From Mycobacterium sp. OTB74 (GTDB taxonomy: Bacteria; Actinomycetota; Actinomycetes; Mycobacteriales; Mycobacteriaceae): a stretch of DNA of 64,000 bases. Both the position numbers and the translations under genes were made by a program. Location: positions 153,593 to 217,592 of the forward strand of contig NZ_JARXVD010000008.1 in assembly GCF_029892685.1 (NCBI RefSeq). The letters are read 5' to 3'. A model generated the notes under the pieces. That model saw only the letters and a list, made by a program, of their open reading frames with translations, did not search any database and was not told the DNA's origin. Shown here piece by piece: positions 16,500 through 25,263 of this stretch. Position 1 is the first letter of the stretch, and each line of letters begins with the position of its first letter.

Positions 16500-16820
16500 T
16501 CAGGCCCCGGGCTGTGCGACCGCGCTGTTGAGTTGAGCCAAGCTGTAAATCCCCACCGGGATACCCAGGGCAGCTCCACCGACAACAGCACCCACGGCAC
16601 TCGCCGGTGCGGCACCGATGAGGCAGCCACCGACCGCACCCACACCGAGGCCGACGATCCCGCCCAGCGTGGCGCCCACCCCGACCGCGAACTCGAATCG
16701 GGTTGCGGCGATGGACAGCTCGGTCTGAAAGTCAGACCGCGAGCCACCGGAGACGGCCGGCTCCGCGGTGTAGGTGGTCGGGTTGAGCAATTCGATGGGC
16801 AGCGTCAACACGTTGGTCAT
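16500..16820 (-). CDS. Small glycine-rich membrane-associated hypothetical protein
   Basis: A 106-residue protein starting MTNVLTLPIELLNPTTYTAE. The ATG at 16820 has AAAGGAG at ideal spacing, so the longer frame is rejected. Residues about 40-90 form one long Gly/Ala/Val-rich hydrophobic stretch (FAVGVGATLGGIVGLGVGAV, then GAVVGGAALGIPVGIYSLAQ), resembling glycine-zipper membrane segments. No signal peptide is visible. No family with a known role is recognised. Confidence 0.7.
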   Translation of the reverse strand: MTNVLTLPIELLNPTTYTAEPAVSGGSRSDFQTELSIAATRFEFAVGVGATLGGIVGLGVGAVGGCLIGAAPASAVGAVVGGAALGIPVGIYSLAQLNSAVAQPGA

Positions 16821-17473
16821 GACGGAACTCCTTTGCGGCACGGAAGATTCCGGCCGCAGCGCGATCACTCAGCGGTGCACGTGTAGGCCGGATATGGACT
16901 GACGAGGACTCGGATATGGACTGCTGTCACTTCCCATTTCGTCCTCACCTCCCTCCAGGCCAGAGCGCCATACACGCCACAACACGGTCATTGCCGCACC
17001 TGAGAAGAGAGCACACACCCAATCGGCTTACACCGTTTCGGTGCCCGCACCCCCTCGTCAAAGCTTTGGCACTGCACGGCGTATCAGACTCGCTGAAGCC
17101 ACTTGGGCTCAACCCTTAAGCCGGGAAGAGCTGTCCTGACCCGGGGCGTCTCTCGACGTTCGGGGTCAGTGGCCTGTATCCATGCAGCCGCCTCACCTAT
17201 CGAGGTGCTCGCGTTCAAGAGGATGACATCGCACCCTGGATTGGGTCAAGCCGTCCCTGCGAATTTTGATGCGGTGTTTCCCCCGCCGGTCGATCGCTGA
17301 ACCCTCATGTTCTGGTCGCACACCAACGCACCTAGCGGCCCTCGATTTTCGGCGTTGACGACCCATTACTGCCGAAGTGCGCTCAATTGCTGCCAACAGG
17401 CCGTAGCTGGAAATGAATGCATTCTCCGTCGAGTTGAACCCGGCATCGGAGCCACCAACGCAAGGAGCGGGAA
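16821..17473. other. 653-bp intergenic region without a gene; direct repeats near one promoter
   Basis: Frames on both strands lack family signatures and ribosome binding sites. Two exact copies of CGGATATGGACTG begin 22 bp apart (16889 and 16911), about 70-100 bp upstream of the minus-strand gene that starts at 16820. The spacing of two helical turns suits a direct-repeat operator. Nothing else recognisable. Confidence 0.5.
16889..16923. repeat. Two 13-bp direct repeats, 22-bp period
   Basis: CGGATATGGACTG occurs at 16889-16901 and 16911-16923. The location upstream of the minus-strand gene at 16820 makes a transcription-factor site possible. No known motif is recognised. Confidence 0.7.
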
Positions 17474-17641
17474 ATGAAGAAGTTCGGATTCGCAGCGATA
17501 GTGGCAAGCGGAGTGGTCGCGTCGGTTCTGGGTCTGGCCGCCCCCGCGTCTGCGGATGTTGCCCACCATGACTGGGTCAGCAACATTGAGCCGCATGTCT
17601 CGGCACCGCATGTCGACACCACCGTCCACCAGAGCCGCTGA
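17474..17641 (+). CDS. Very small secreted protein (55 aa)
   Basis: Too short for ordinary gene finders but well supported. AAGGAG lies 8 nt before the ATG, there is a clean Sec signal peptide (MKKFGFAAIVASGVVASVLG, cleavage probably after ASA), and an intrinsic terminator follows the stop. The mature peptide is only about 28 residues and His-rich: it begins DVAHHDWVSNIEPHV and ends DTTVHQSR, with six histidines. Small His-rich exported peptides of this form occur in fast-growing mycobacteria as far as I recall. Metal binding is a guess from composition. It stands alone, convergent with the ThDP enzyme gene. Confidence 0.8.
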   Translation: MKKFGFAAIVASGVVASVLGLAAPASADVAHHDWVSNIEPHVSAPHVDTTVHQSR

Positions 17642-17653
17642 CCAAGAGCAGGA

Positions 17654-17688
17654 GTCGGGGCGCCCACACCGGGTGCCCCGACTTTTTT
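17654..17688 (+). terminator. Intrinsic terminator after the small secreted protein
   Basis: A stem GTCGGGGCgCCC / GGGtGCCCCGAC is followed by six T residues (17683-17688). It lies 12 nt past the stop codon and also sits at the 3' end of the convergent gene ending at 17699. Confidence 0.9.
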
Positions 17689-17698
17689 GTTGCGCGCC

Positions 17699-19267
17699 TC
17701 AGAACAGAGCTGGCACCAACGCATCGATCAGATATGGGCCGGGGGTGCTGTAGCCGACCCGCAGCAGCTCAGCCAGCTCGGAGACCGTCGTGGCCCGTGT
17801 CGCCGGAACTCCCATGGAAGTCGCAAGCTGCACAAAATCCACCGTCGGGCCGGATAGATCAAGCATCGCCGCAGCTTTCGGCCCCCCACCGTCGGCACCG
17901 ACCCGCTGCAGCTCGAGGCGCAGGATCGCGTAGGCGGCATTGTTCAGGATCACCGTCACCACGTTGAGCTGCTCGTGCGCCATGGTCCACAGCGCCGAAA
18001 TCGTATACATGGCGCTGCCATCGGCCTGCAGGCACAACACCGGTCGGTCTGGGCAGGCCACCGCCGCTCCGACCGCGTTGGGTAACCCGAAGCCGATCGC
18101 TCCGCCGGTCAGGGTCAGCACATCGTGCGGCGGCGCACCTGCTGTCGCCTGCGGCAACATCATTCCGCTCGTGTTGGATTCATCGACGATGACGGTGTTC
18201 TCGGGCAAGGTGGCACCGACCGCATCGGTCCAGTTTATGGCGGTCAATTCAGTTGCAGCCGTGGGTAATTCATGCTGCCCCAGCTCCTGTACCACCGGCC
18301 CGGTGTCCGGCGCCAGCGTATCGGCAAGATGTTCCAGCCCCACCACCACGTCACCGCTGACCACATTCACCTGGCAACCTGCCGGGACCAGGTCACTGGC
18401 CTTACCCGGGTACGCGAAAAACGAAACCGGGGACCGGGCACCGACGAGTACCATATTCTTCGCGCCCGCCAACTGGGCTCCGGCGGCCTCTGCCAGATAG
18501 CCGAGCCGGTCGAAGTTCGGCCGGCCCGCACCACGCTCAACCCGGGTCGGAAACGTCTCGATCAGCACTTTGGCCCCGGTCGCCGCGGCAATACGACTGG
18601 CAGCACGCAGCCCTCGCTCCCGGCACGCCGCGCCACCCAGCAACACGACAGTGTCCGCGCCGAACACCTCAGCTGTTGCTTCGTGCAGAACGTGATCGGT
18701 CGGAACCACACCTTCCCGATAGTCGAAATCATTGTCCGTCGGTGCGCCACAGGCGGATTGCGCCGGCTGCGCACCATCGGTCCAGGAAATGTCCGCCGGC
18801 AGGATCAGGGTCGCCACCTGCCCTGCCTTCGCTGCATCAACGGCAGCCTGAGCATCGGCTGCCACCGAATCCGTACTGCTACAACGCCGTACCCAACCGG
18901 ACACAGTGCCGGCGGCCGATTCGATATCCGATTCCAGTGGCGCATCGTACTTTTGGTGTCCGAGTGCATGGTCACCGACAACGTTCACGACCGGGCTGTG
19001 CGCGCGACGAGCGTTGTGCAGGTTGGCCATCCCATTGGCCAGCCCCGGACCCAGGTGCAGCAGCGTGGCGGCGGGTTTTTCGGCCATCCGGGCATAGCCG
19101 TCTGCGGCTCCGGTGACGACGCCCTCGAAAAGGCAGAGCACACCGCGCATTTCGGGCACCGCGTCCAGCGCGGCGACAAAATGCATTTCGCTGGTGCCGG
19201 GATTGCCGAAACAGACGTCGACACCCGCGTCCACCAGAGTGCGGATCAGTACCTGAGCGCCATTCAT
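17699..19267 (-). CDS. Thiamine diphosphate-dependent acetolactate synthase-like enzyme
   Basis: A 522-residue ThDP enzyme. The ATG at 19267 (MNGAQVLIRTLVDAGVDVCF) follows GGAGG. The N-terminal domain has the catalytic Glu region LFEGVVTGAADGYARM. The C-terminal domain has the ThDP motif GDG...N as QADGSAMYTISALWTMAHEQ followed by VILNNAAYAI. The protein is somewhat shorter than true anabolic IlvB (about 550-600 aa) and belongs to the acetolactate-synthase-like/benzoylformate decarboxylase group used in catabolic clusters; M. tuberculosis has a comparable ilvX gene beside cholesterol genes. The substrate is unknown. It follows the thioesterase and CoA-transferase genes in the same direction, so it likely acts on a CoA- or oxo-acid intermediate of the same pathway. 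Confidence 0.82.
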   Translation of the reverse strand: MNGAQVLIRTLVDAGVDVCFGNPGTSEMHFVAALDAVPEMRGVLCLFEGVVTGAADGYARMAEKPAATLLHLGPGLANGMANLHNARRAHSPVVNVVGDHALGHQKYDAPLESDIESAAGTVSGWVRRCSSTDSVAADAQAAVDAAKAGQVATLILPADISWTDGAQPAQSACGAPTDNDFDYREGVVPTDHVLHEATAEVFGADTVVLLGGAACRERGLRAASRIAAATGAKVLIETFPTRVERGAGRPNFDRLGYLAEAAGAQLAGAKNMVLVGARSPVSFFAYPGKASDLVPAGCQVNVVSGDVVVGLEHLADTLAPDTGPVVQELGQHELPTAATELTAINWTDAVGATLPENTVIVDESNTSGMMLPQATAGAPPHDVLTLTGGAIGFGLPNAVGAAVACPDRPVLCLQADGSAMYTISALWTMAHEQLNVVTVILNNAAYAILRLELQRVGADGGGPKAAAMLDLSGPTVDFVQLATSMGVPATRATTVSELAELLRVGYSTPGPYLIDALVPALF

Positions 19268-19315
19268 CCTGCCTCCATAAGCAATCCGGTCCACCAAAAG
19301 CAATTGCGAAACTAC

Positions 19316-20119
19316 CTACTCGCGGTCCGCGACCATGCCCTCCTGCACCAGAGTCGCCGCGACCGTGCCATCCGCGCCGATCAATCTGGCAGTGATCACA
19401 CCACGGCCACGCCCCGCTGCCGGGGATCGTGACTCCAGCAGGTTCCATTGATCGGCACGGATCGGGTGGTGAAACCACATGGCGAAATCAGTGGTCCCGC
19501 TGCGGTGACTTCGCGACTGCATCGAGTGCCCGTGCGTCTGCAACGCCGGGTCGATGCCGTACAGATCGGTGATGTAAGCGGCAATCAGCATGTGCGGCAA
19601 CTGTTCCGGGGGCAGCGGCACCGTCACCCGCCACCACATGCGCCGCACGAACTCTCCCCACATGCGGTCGTCCTCGATGCGGATGTCCAGCTCGTCCAGC
19701 GGCAGGGCCGGCGCCGGACCGGGCGGACCGGTCAACGGCAGCAACTCGGGATCGCCTGGCAATGAAGACAATTGGCCGTGTGACGGCCCAGCCAATTCAG
19801 CGGAGAACAACACCGATGCCACCGTCAGCATCCGGCCCGCTTGAAATGACTCGACCCGCCGCGACGCCGCGGTGCGCCCGTCGTACACCCGGTTGACGGC
19901 GTAGTCGACAGCTTCACCCGCTTCTCCGCCACGCAGATACTGCAGGTGCATCGACGTAGGACGCTTGTCCGGCTCCACGGTGTGGCAGGCCGCGGCCAGG
20001 CTCTGTGCCATCAGCAGACCACCGAACGCCCGCTTGCCCGGTGGCCCGCTGGCTGCACCGACCCAGATGTCGGCAGCCTCCCCGGCAACAACATCGAGCA
20101 GACCGGGCAGCACGCTCAT
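19316..20119 (-). CDS. Acyl-CoA thioesterase, TesB/thioesterase II family
   Basis: A 267-residue double-hotdog thioesterase. The first hotdog has FGGLLMAQSLAAACHTV, then MHLQYLRGGEAGEAVDYAVN and GRTAASRRVESFQAGRMLTV. The second has TDLYGIDPALQTHGHSM, SHRSGTTDFAMWFHHPIRAD and GVITARLIGADGTVAATLVQ. These match TesB-like enzymes that hydrolyse medium- and long-chain or branched acyl-CoAs. Its ATG overlaps the stop of the CoA-transferase gene by 4 bp (ATGA), so the two are coupled. In a steroid-type cluster it may release CoA from a side-chain or ring-derived thioester; that is inferred. Confidence 0.87.
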   Translation of the reverse strand: MSVLPGLLDVVAGEAADIWVGAASGPPGKRAFGGLLMAQSLAAACHTVEPDKRPTSMHLQYLRGGEAGEAVDYAVNRVYDGRTAASRRVESFQAGRMLTVASVLFSAELAGPSHGQLSSLPGDPELLPLTGPPGPAPALPLDELDIRIEDDRMWGEFVRRMWWRVTVPLPPEQLPHMLIAAYITDLYGIDPALQTHGHSMQSRSHRSGTTDFAMWFHHPIRADQWNLLESRSPAAGRGRGVITARLIGADGTVAATLVQEGMVADRE

Positions 20120-21318
20120 GCCACGGTGCCCGATTCGGTCAGTTTCGAGATTTCATCGGGTGACAGTCCCAGCCGCTCACCGAGCACCGCTGCAGTGTCG
20201 TCACCCAGGGCCGGTGACGGTTGCGCCGCCGGGTACGCACCGTCGATCTGTAACGGCAGGCCGGGCGCCAGGTACGTGCCGATCCGCGGCTGATCCAGCT
20301 CGGTGAACAGCGGATTGTCTGTCACCTTCGGACTGGCGGCTGCCTCGGCGAAATTGCGGTACCGCTCCCACAGGATCGACGTGCTGCCCAAGGCCGCGCT
20401 GATCTCCTCTGCTGTGTGCGCGGAGAACCACACGGTGAACAATCCGGTGAGGGCGTCGCGGTGGTGGTACCGCTGCCCTTCGTCGGTGAAGTCGACCCCC
20501 AGCGATTCCGACAGTGCGGCAACCGCATTCGACGTTCCCGTGACTTCGGTGAGGTCCCGGAAGTGTCTGCCGGTCAGGGCCACGATCATGAATGCTGCAC
20601 CGTCCGCGCTGATGAACTGCTGACCGTACTGCCCGTACAGGGAGTTGCCGATGCGTTCCCGGCACACCCCGTTGACCATCACCTCGGTCAGGAAACTCAA
20701 GTTGCCCGCGGTGGCCAGTGCGACGTTCTCCAGCGGCACGCTGACCCGCTGCCCGTGCCCGGTGGCGTCACGATGCCGTAGCGCCGCGGTTACCGCAAGC
20801 GCCACATAGATTCCGCACGCGACGTCCCAGGCAGGCAGCACGTGGTTGACCGGAGTCTGAAGATCAGCCGGCCCCGTGACCAGCGGGAAACCGAGCCCTG
20901 CGTTGACCGTGTAGTCCACCCCGGTACCCCCGTCGGCCCGACCGGAGACCTCGACGTGGATCAGGTCTGGGCGCTGCGCAACCAAGGCGTCATAGGAATG
21001 CCACTGTCGTCCAGCCACATTGGTGATCAGCACCCCGGCGTCTACCACCAATTTCGTGACCAGCTGCTGCCCCTCGAGTGAGCGCATGTCCACTGCCACC
21101 GAACGCTTGCCCTTGTTCAGCCCGGCCCAGTAGATGCTCTCGCCGGCGTCTGTCACCGGCCACCGGTGATAGTCCGCGGCGCCGCCGACCGGATCGACGC
21201 GAATGACCTCCGCACCGAGCTGCGCCAGCGTCATACCTGCCAACGGAACCGCAACGAAACTGGATATCTCGACGATGCGCACGCCCTCCAAAGGACGTGC
21301 AGAATCCAACACAGTCAC
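20116..21318 (-). CDS. CaiB/BaiF-type (class III) CoA-transferase
   Basis: A 400-residue class III CoA-transferase. The N-terminus is diagnostic: LEGVRIVEISSFVAVPLAGM, LAQLGAEVIRVDPVGG, then LNKGKRSVAVDMRSLEGQQL. The catalytic aspartate lies in the VEVSGRADGGTGVDYTVNAG region and further family blocks follow. Such enzymes move CoA between carboxylic acids (formyl-CoA transferase, bile-acid CoA transferase, alpha-methylacyl-CoA racemase relatives). It heads the minus-strand operon CoA-transferase - thioesterase - ThDP enzyme and is divergent from the HsaD-like hydrolase gene, 114 bp away. An acid produced by ring opening could be its substrate. Confidence 0.88.
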   Translation of the reverse strand: MTVLDSARPLEGVRIVEISSFVAVPLAGMTLAQLGAEVIRVDPVGGAADYHRWPVTDAGESIYWAGLNKGKRSVAVDMRSLEGQQLVTKLVVDAGVLITNVAGRQWHSYDALVAQRPDLIHVEVSGRADGGTGVDYTVNAGLGFPLVTGPADLQTPVNHVLPAWDVACGIYVALAVTAALRHRDATGHGQRVSVPLENVALATAGNLSFLTEVMVNGVCRERIGNSLYGQYGQQFISADGAAFMIVALTGRHFRDLTEVTGTSNAVAALSESLGVDFTDEGQRYHHRDALTGLFTVWFSAHTAEEISAALGSTSILWERYRNFAEAAASPKVTDNPLFTELDQPRIGTYLAPGLPLQIDGAYPAAQPSPALGDDTAAVLGERLGLSPDEISKLTESGTVA

Positions 21319-21432
21319 CCACCCACCCTATGGCGGCCGATAACGGATCAAATGGCACCCCCAATTGCCGCACGTTCCGCCCGATGGGAGGTGCCCGCGT
21401 ACTTGCTACCGGTAACCCGTACGTTGAATCTC

Positions 21433-22272
21433 ATGAGCGAACTCAAGGAAGTCCAGACCGAGCGCGGAACGCTGCGCTACTACGACGAAGGTAGTGGTCC
21501 GACACTGCTGTTCCTGCACGGTTCTGGCCCGGGCGTCACCGGCTGGCGGAACTTCCGCGGCATCCTGCCGACGTTCGCGGAGCACTTCCGCTGTCTGATC
21601 CTGGAGTTCCCCGGCTTCGGCGTCAGCGACGACTTCGGCGGACACCCGATGATCGACGCGCAGACCGCGGTGGTCCCGTTTCTGGATGGGCTGGGCATCG
21701 AGAAGGTCGACGTGGTCGGCAACTCGATGGGCGGCGCTGTAGGTATCAACTTCGCCATCAACAAGCCCGACCGGATCGGCAAGCTGGTCACCATCGGGGG
21801 CATCGGCACCAACATCTTCAGCACCGGGCCGTCGGAGGGCATTCGCCTGCTGCAGGAGTTCACCGAGGATCCGACCCGCCAGCGGCTGATCGACTGGCTC
21901 AACTCGATGGTCTACAACCAGGACATCGTCACCGAGCAGCTGATCGAAGAGCGGATGCAGCTTGCCAGCGATCCGGAGACACTGGCATCGGCCCGCCGGA
22001 TGTACGGCAAGGCTTCGTTCAACATGATGATGAAGTTCATGCGGTCGGATGACGCTCCGCCCCAGCCGTGGGCGCAGATGCACAAGGTGAAGGCCCCGAC
22101 GCTGCTGACCTGGGGCCGCGACGACCGGGTGAGCCCGCTGGACATGGCGCTGATCCCCATGCGCACCATCCCCCATGCAGAACTGCATGTGTTCCCGAAC
22201 TGCGGGCACTGGGCGATGATCGAGGCCAAGGAGGCCTTCGAGAGCACGGTGCTGGGCTTTCTGCAGCGCTGA
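21433..22272 (+). CDS. HsaD/BphD-like meta-cleavage product hydrolase
   Basis: A 279-residue alpha/beta hydrolase of the C-C bond hydrolase group. The nucleophile elbow is GNSMGG (Ser about 96), the oxyanion region is LHGSGPGVTGWRNF, the Asp lies in TWGRDDRVSPLD and the His in FPNCGHWAMIE. The HGSGPG start and NSMGGA are typical of BphD/HsaD enzymes, which cleave the product of an extradiol dioxygenase. The ATG at 21433 follows a short leader without a strong ribosome binding site. It ends with a strong terminator. The matching HsaA- and HsaC-like genes are at 27.4-29.5 kb, so the three steps of ring opening are encoded together. Confidence 0.87.
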   Translation: MSELKEVQTERGTLRYYDEGSGPTLLFLHGSGPGVTGWRNFRGILPTFAEHFRCLILEFPGFGVSDDFGGHPMIDAQTAVVPFLDGLGIEKVDVVGNSMGGAVGINFAINKPDRIGKLVTIGGIGTNIFSTGPSEGIRLLQEFTEDPTRQRLIDWLNSMVYNQDIVTEQLIEERMQLASDPETLASARRMYGKASFNMMMKFMRSDDAPPQPWAQMHKVKAPTLLTWGRDDRVSPLDMALIPMRTIPHAELHVFPNCGHWAMIEAKEAFESTVLGFLQR

Positions 22273-22284
22273 GACCCGCATAGA

Positions 22285-22323
22285 AGATGGCGAGGAATCC
22301 GCGGATTCTTCGCCATCTTTTTC
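22285..22323 (+). terminator. Intrinsic terminator after the HsaD-like gene
   Basis: A 16-bp stem (AGATGGCGAGGAATCC / GGATTCTTCGCCATCT, one G-T pair) with a 2-nt loop as read and a T-run at 22318-22322. It also sits at the 3' end of the convergent NTF2-like gene. Confidence 0.9.
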
Positions 22324-22807
22324 ACCTTGGAGCGGACTCGCCCGCGACGCCCGCCCTCAACAGTGCGTGCGCTTCACCAGAACCGTTGAGCAGTCGGCTC
22401 TTTCGGGCGCTGATCTGCCAGCCGTCGCGACCTCGCGTCAGCTGAAAGTGGTTGGCCGCCGCCCGCCACACCACCAACGCGTCGTCGCGTCGAACCACCA
22501 CCAGCGACTCGCACACCGCGACGGCGGTGTCCCCCGAAACCGTCACCGCCACTGGCCCGAGAAAGTGGCTGCACCCGGCCGCCACCAGGCCCTGGTGTCC
22601 CTCTGAGCTGACCATGGCGTGGATGTCGGCGCGGCTGGTCATGTGCCAGCCCTCGACGTCGTAGCTACCGTCCTCGGCCCACAGCGCCGACACCCCGTCA
22701 GCGTCGCCGGCATCGACCAGCGGGCCGTAGGACGCGATCAACCGGGCGATATCGCGCTCGTCTTCGAGCTGCCGCAGCCGAGCCGCGAGCTCTTCGACGG
22801 TGGTCAT
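22322..22807 (-). CDS. NTF2/SnoaL-like protein
   Basis: A 161-residue cone-fold protein: MTTVEELAARLRQLEDERDI, RLIASYGPLVDAGDADGVSA, LWAEDGSYDVEG, then HFLGPVAVTVSGDTAVAVCE and HFQLTRGRDGWQISARKSRL. This is the SnoaL/ketosteroid-isomerase-like layout used for small-molecule isomerases, dehydratases and scytalone-type enzymes. The ATG at 22807 overlaps the upstream stop by 4 bp, so it is coupled to the flavin-oxidoreductase gene. Within a steroid-type cluster a double-bond isomerase or hydratase role is possible, but catalytic residues cannot be assigned. Confidence 0.8.
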   Translation of the reverse strand: MTTVEELAARLRQLEDERDIARLIASYGPLVDAGDADGVSALWAEDGSYDVEGWHMTSRADIHAMVSSEGHQGLVAAGCSHFLGPVAVTVSGDTAVAVCESLVVVRRDDALVVWRAAANHFQLTRGRDGWQISARKSRLLNGSGEAHALLRAGVAGESAPR

Positions 22808-23652
22808 CCCACCAATTCCTGTAACCGCACCAGCTGCTCGCAGTAGTCCTGCGCCGACCGGGAGGCCACCGTGCACGTCGCTGACGTCGCCCCGGCATCA
22901 CGCAAGGCGTCCAGTGCCCTCCGTACGCCATCGGGGTCCCCGAGCGGGTCCAATGCGCGCGCCGTGGACAACACGACCTCGAAACCAGTTGGTATCGAGA
23001 CACTGTCCAGCATCGTGCGTAATGCATCGGGGGCCAGGGCGAAAGGCATCCAGCCCTCGCCCAATTCCACGGCCCGCCGCAGCGAACGCCGGGTCCGCCC
23101 GCCGACCCACATCGGCATCCGGTCCTGCTGGGCACACGGATTCACCGACAGACCGGAAAAACTGTAGAACTCACCATGATACGACGGCTCACGGCGCCCC
23201 AACGCAGCCCGCAACGCCCGCATGGCATCATCCCCTCGCGGCCCACGATCATCGAAAGGTGCACCGAGCATAGAGAATTCGGCCTCCAGCGACCCGACGC
23301 CCACCCCTAGCACGACACGTCCACCGCTGAGCTGGTCCACGGTTCCGTACTGTTTGGCGATCTGCAACGGGTGGTGATATCCCAGCACCACCACCGAGGT
23401 CGCCAACCGGATGCGCGACGTGTGTGCGGCCAGAAAACCCAAGGTGGCCACCGGATCCCAGTAAGTGTCACCCCGCACCGCGGCATCAGCCGCCGGCACC
23501 ACCACGTGCTCGGCGCAGGTCAGGAAGTCGTAGCCGAGGTCATCGGCCGCGGCGGCCACCAGCGCCAGATCCGCTGCGGTTCCGTCGGCCTCCCACGGCG
23601 AGGCCACTCCGGGCAACTGCATGACCATTGGCGTGGACAGTCCAAGTTTCAT
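22804..23652 (-). CDS. LLM-class (probably F420-dependent) oxidoreductase
   Basis: A 282-residue luciferase-like TIM-barrel protein beginning MKLGLSTPMVMQLPGVASPW. Family blocks include LGYDFLTCAEHV, ATLGFLAAHTSRIRLATSVV, the PLQIAKQYGTVDQLSGGRVV signature and GVGVGSLEAEFSMLG. In mycobacteria this subfamily mostly uses coenzyme F420, but an FMN-dependent monooxygenase is not excluded. ATG 23652 is preferred to the TTG at 23661. It lies 5 bp after the upstream SDR stop and overlaps the next gene, so it is mid-operon in the run from the Baeyer-Villiger enzyme to the NTF2-like protein. Confidence 0.87.
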   Translation of the reverse strand: MKLGLSTPMVMQLPGVASPWEADGTAADLALVAAAADDLGYDFLTCAEHVVVPAADAAVRGDTYWDPVATLGFLAAHTSRIRLATSVVVLGYHHPLQIAKQYGTVDQLSGGRVVLGVGVGSLEAEFSMLGAPFDDRGPRGDDAMRALRAALGRREPSYHGEFYSFSGLSVNPCAQQDRMPMWVGGRTRRSLRRAVELGEGWMPFALAPDALRTMLDSVSIPTGFEVVLSTARALDPLGDPDGVRRALDALRDAGATSATCTVASRSAQDYCEQLVRLQELVG

Positions 23653-23657
23653 GTCTC

Positions 23658-24449
23658 TCAACGCTTTCCAGTCAGAGCCATCATCGCCTCATGCGATCCC
23701 AGCACTATTTTCGCCCGATCCGGACCACTGCCCCGCTCCACGGCCGGACCGTTGCCACCCGCGATCCACACCGGTCCGTCGCTCAGATGAGCCAGACCTT
23801 CGGCCGCGACATCGGCAGGCAATGACACCCGCAGACCCGGCACGTCGAAATTCAGCCCGGCGCGCTCCATTGCCGGTGTCCGGGTCACCCCGAGCACCAG
23901 TTCCAGGACGTCGACGCCGAATTCGCGCAATTCCAGCCACAGGCTCTCGGCGAATAACCGCCCGAATGCCTTGACCCCGGTGTAGATCGACTGCGCGTAG
24001 GAACCGTAAGCGCCCGCCATGGACCCTACCAACAGCACTCCACCCCGACGCCGGTCCCGCATGAGCCGGGCGAAATGCTGCACCAGCGCCAGCATCGCGG
24101 TGACGTTCAGGTCGATGACCCGCTGGAAATCCTCCAGGGGCGCGTCCAGGAATGCCGACCGCACCGTGTTGGCGCCGGCGTTGTAGATCAGCAGGCCCAC
24201 CTCGACGTCGGAGGTTGCCTCAGTCAGTCGCGAAACAGCCTCGGGGTCAAGCAAATCCAAGGCAAGCTCACGAACCTCGACACCGAGTTCCCGGCAGCCG
24301 GCTGCAGTCTCGGCCAGCGGCCCGGGCTTGCGGGCCACCAACACCAGATTGATCCCGGCCTGAGCCAATTGCCGGGCGAACTCGGCACCAACACCTTCCG
24401 AACCCCCGGCGATCACCGCCCACGGTCCGTATTTGGCCAGATCGGTCAC
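23658..24449 (-). CDS. Short-chain dehydrogenase/reductase
   Basis: A 263-residue classical SDR. The nucleotide-binding motif is IAGGSEGVGAEFARQLAQAG (GxxxGxG form), NAG is present in LLIYNAGANTV, the catalytic Ser is in VLLVGSMAGAYG, and Tyr-x3-Lys is YTGVK. The fingerprint RKPGPLAETAAGCRELGVEV suggests NADP preference. It resembles the DltE/SadH-like SDRs common in mycobacteria. It sits between the mycofactocin-type SDR and the LLM oxidoreductase in a tightly packed operon. The substrate is probably a hydroxyl or oxo group of the cluster's compound. Confidence 0.87.
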   Translation of the reverse strand: MTDLAKYGPWAVIAGGSEGVGAEFARQLAQAGINLVLVARKPGPLAETAAGCRELGVEVRELALDLLDPEAVSRLTEATSDVEVGLLIYNAGANTVRSAFLDAPLEDFQRVIDLNVTAMLALVQHFARLMRDRRRGGVLLVGSMAGAYGSYAQSIYTGVKAFGRLFAESLWLELREFGVDVLELVLGVTRTPAMERAGLNFDVPGLRVSLPADVAAEGLAHLSDGPVWIAGGNGPAVERGSGPDRAKIVLGSHEAMMALTGKR

Positions 24450-24459
24450 CGGCTGCTCC

Positions 24460-25263
24460 TCACGCCTTCTGGGTCAACCCCGCGTCGACGACAAGTTGGG
24501 TGCCGGTGATGTAACGGGCCTCGTCGGAGGCCAGGAACACCACCGCATTGCTGATGTCCACCGATTCCACCCACGGCACCGGCAACAGGTTACGCGCGGA
24601 CAGGACCTCGGCGGCGTCCTGGGCAGTCGGGTTCTCCAGGTCGGGCCGAATCCGTTTGAACGTGGCCTCGTTGAGCACCATGGCGGTGCCGACCGCACCG
24701 GGGTGCACAGTGTTGACCCGAATTCGCTTGGGCCCCAGCTCATTAGCCAGGGTACGAGCCAAACCCACCACCGCATGTTTGCTCGACGTGTACGGCGCGG
24801 AGTTCGGCGAGCCGCGAAGTCCGTTGGTGGAGCTGATGATTACGACGGACCCGCCGTCGGAGCCGATGTGCGGCACGCAGGCCTTGACGGTGTGCCAGAC
24901 ACCCGTGAGGTTCACCCCGATGATGCGCTGCCAGTCCTCGGGCGTCACCTCCCAGGTCGGAGCCGACGCGGAATGCACCCCGGCGTTGGCCACCACCACA
25001 TCCAACCGGCCCAACTCGGCGACGCCGGCGTCGACCGCAGCCACCATCTCATCGAGATCCGCCACATTGGCCATGCCGATGAAGCACCGTCGCCCACGCC
25101 CGCGAACCGCCTCGGCCAGGGACTCCAAATCCTCTGCAACAGAGGCGACATCCAGCGCGATGACATCGGCGCCCTCGTCGGCGAACCGTTCGCAGTGGAT
25201 GCGGCCGGTTCCCCGGGCCGCGCCGGTGACGACGACGACCTTGTCGAGCAGACCCGACATCAA
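24460..25263 (-). CDS. Mycofactocin-coupled type short-chain dehydrogenase
   Basis: A 267-residue SDR. The glycine motif reads VVVVTGAARGTGRIHCERFA with EGADVIALDV following, the version found in the mycofactocin-coupled SDR subfamily. Those enzymes hold NAD tightly and re-oxidise it through mycofactocin. The catalytic residues are present: Ser in VIISSTNGLRGSP and Tyr-x3-Lys as YTSSK. Its ATG overlaps the Baeyer-Villiger monooxygenase stop by 4 bp. Oxidation of an alcohol to the ketone used by that monooxygenase is an attractive but unproven role. Confidence 0.85.
   Translation of the reverse strand: MMSGLLDKVVVVTGAARGTGRIHCERFADEGADVIALDVASVAEDLESLAEAVRGRGRRCFIGMANVADLDEMVAAVDAGVAELGRLDVVVANAGVHSASAPTWEVTPEDWQRIIGVNLTGVWHTVKACVPHIGSDGGSVVIISSTNGLRGSPNSAPYTSSKHAVVGLARTLANELGPKRIRVNTVHPGAVGTAMVLNEATFKRIRPDLENPTAQDAAEVLSARNLLPVPWVESVDISNAVVFLASDEARYITGTQLVVDAGLTQKA

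Noticed and set aside
18272..19432. 386-codon plus-strand frame over the ThDP enzyme gene
   Set aside because: Shadow of the ThDP gene with no recognisable protein features.
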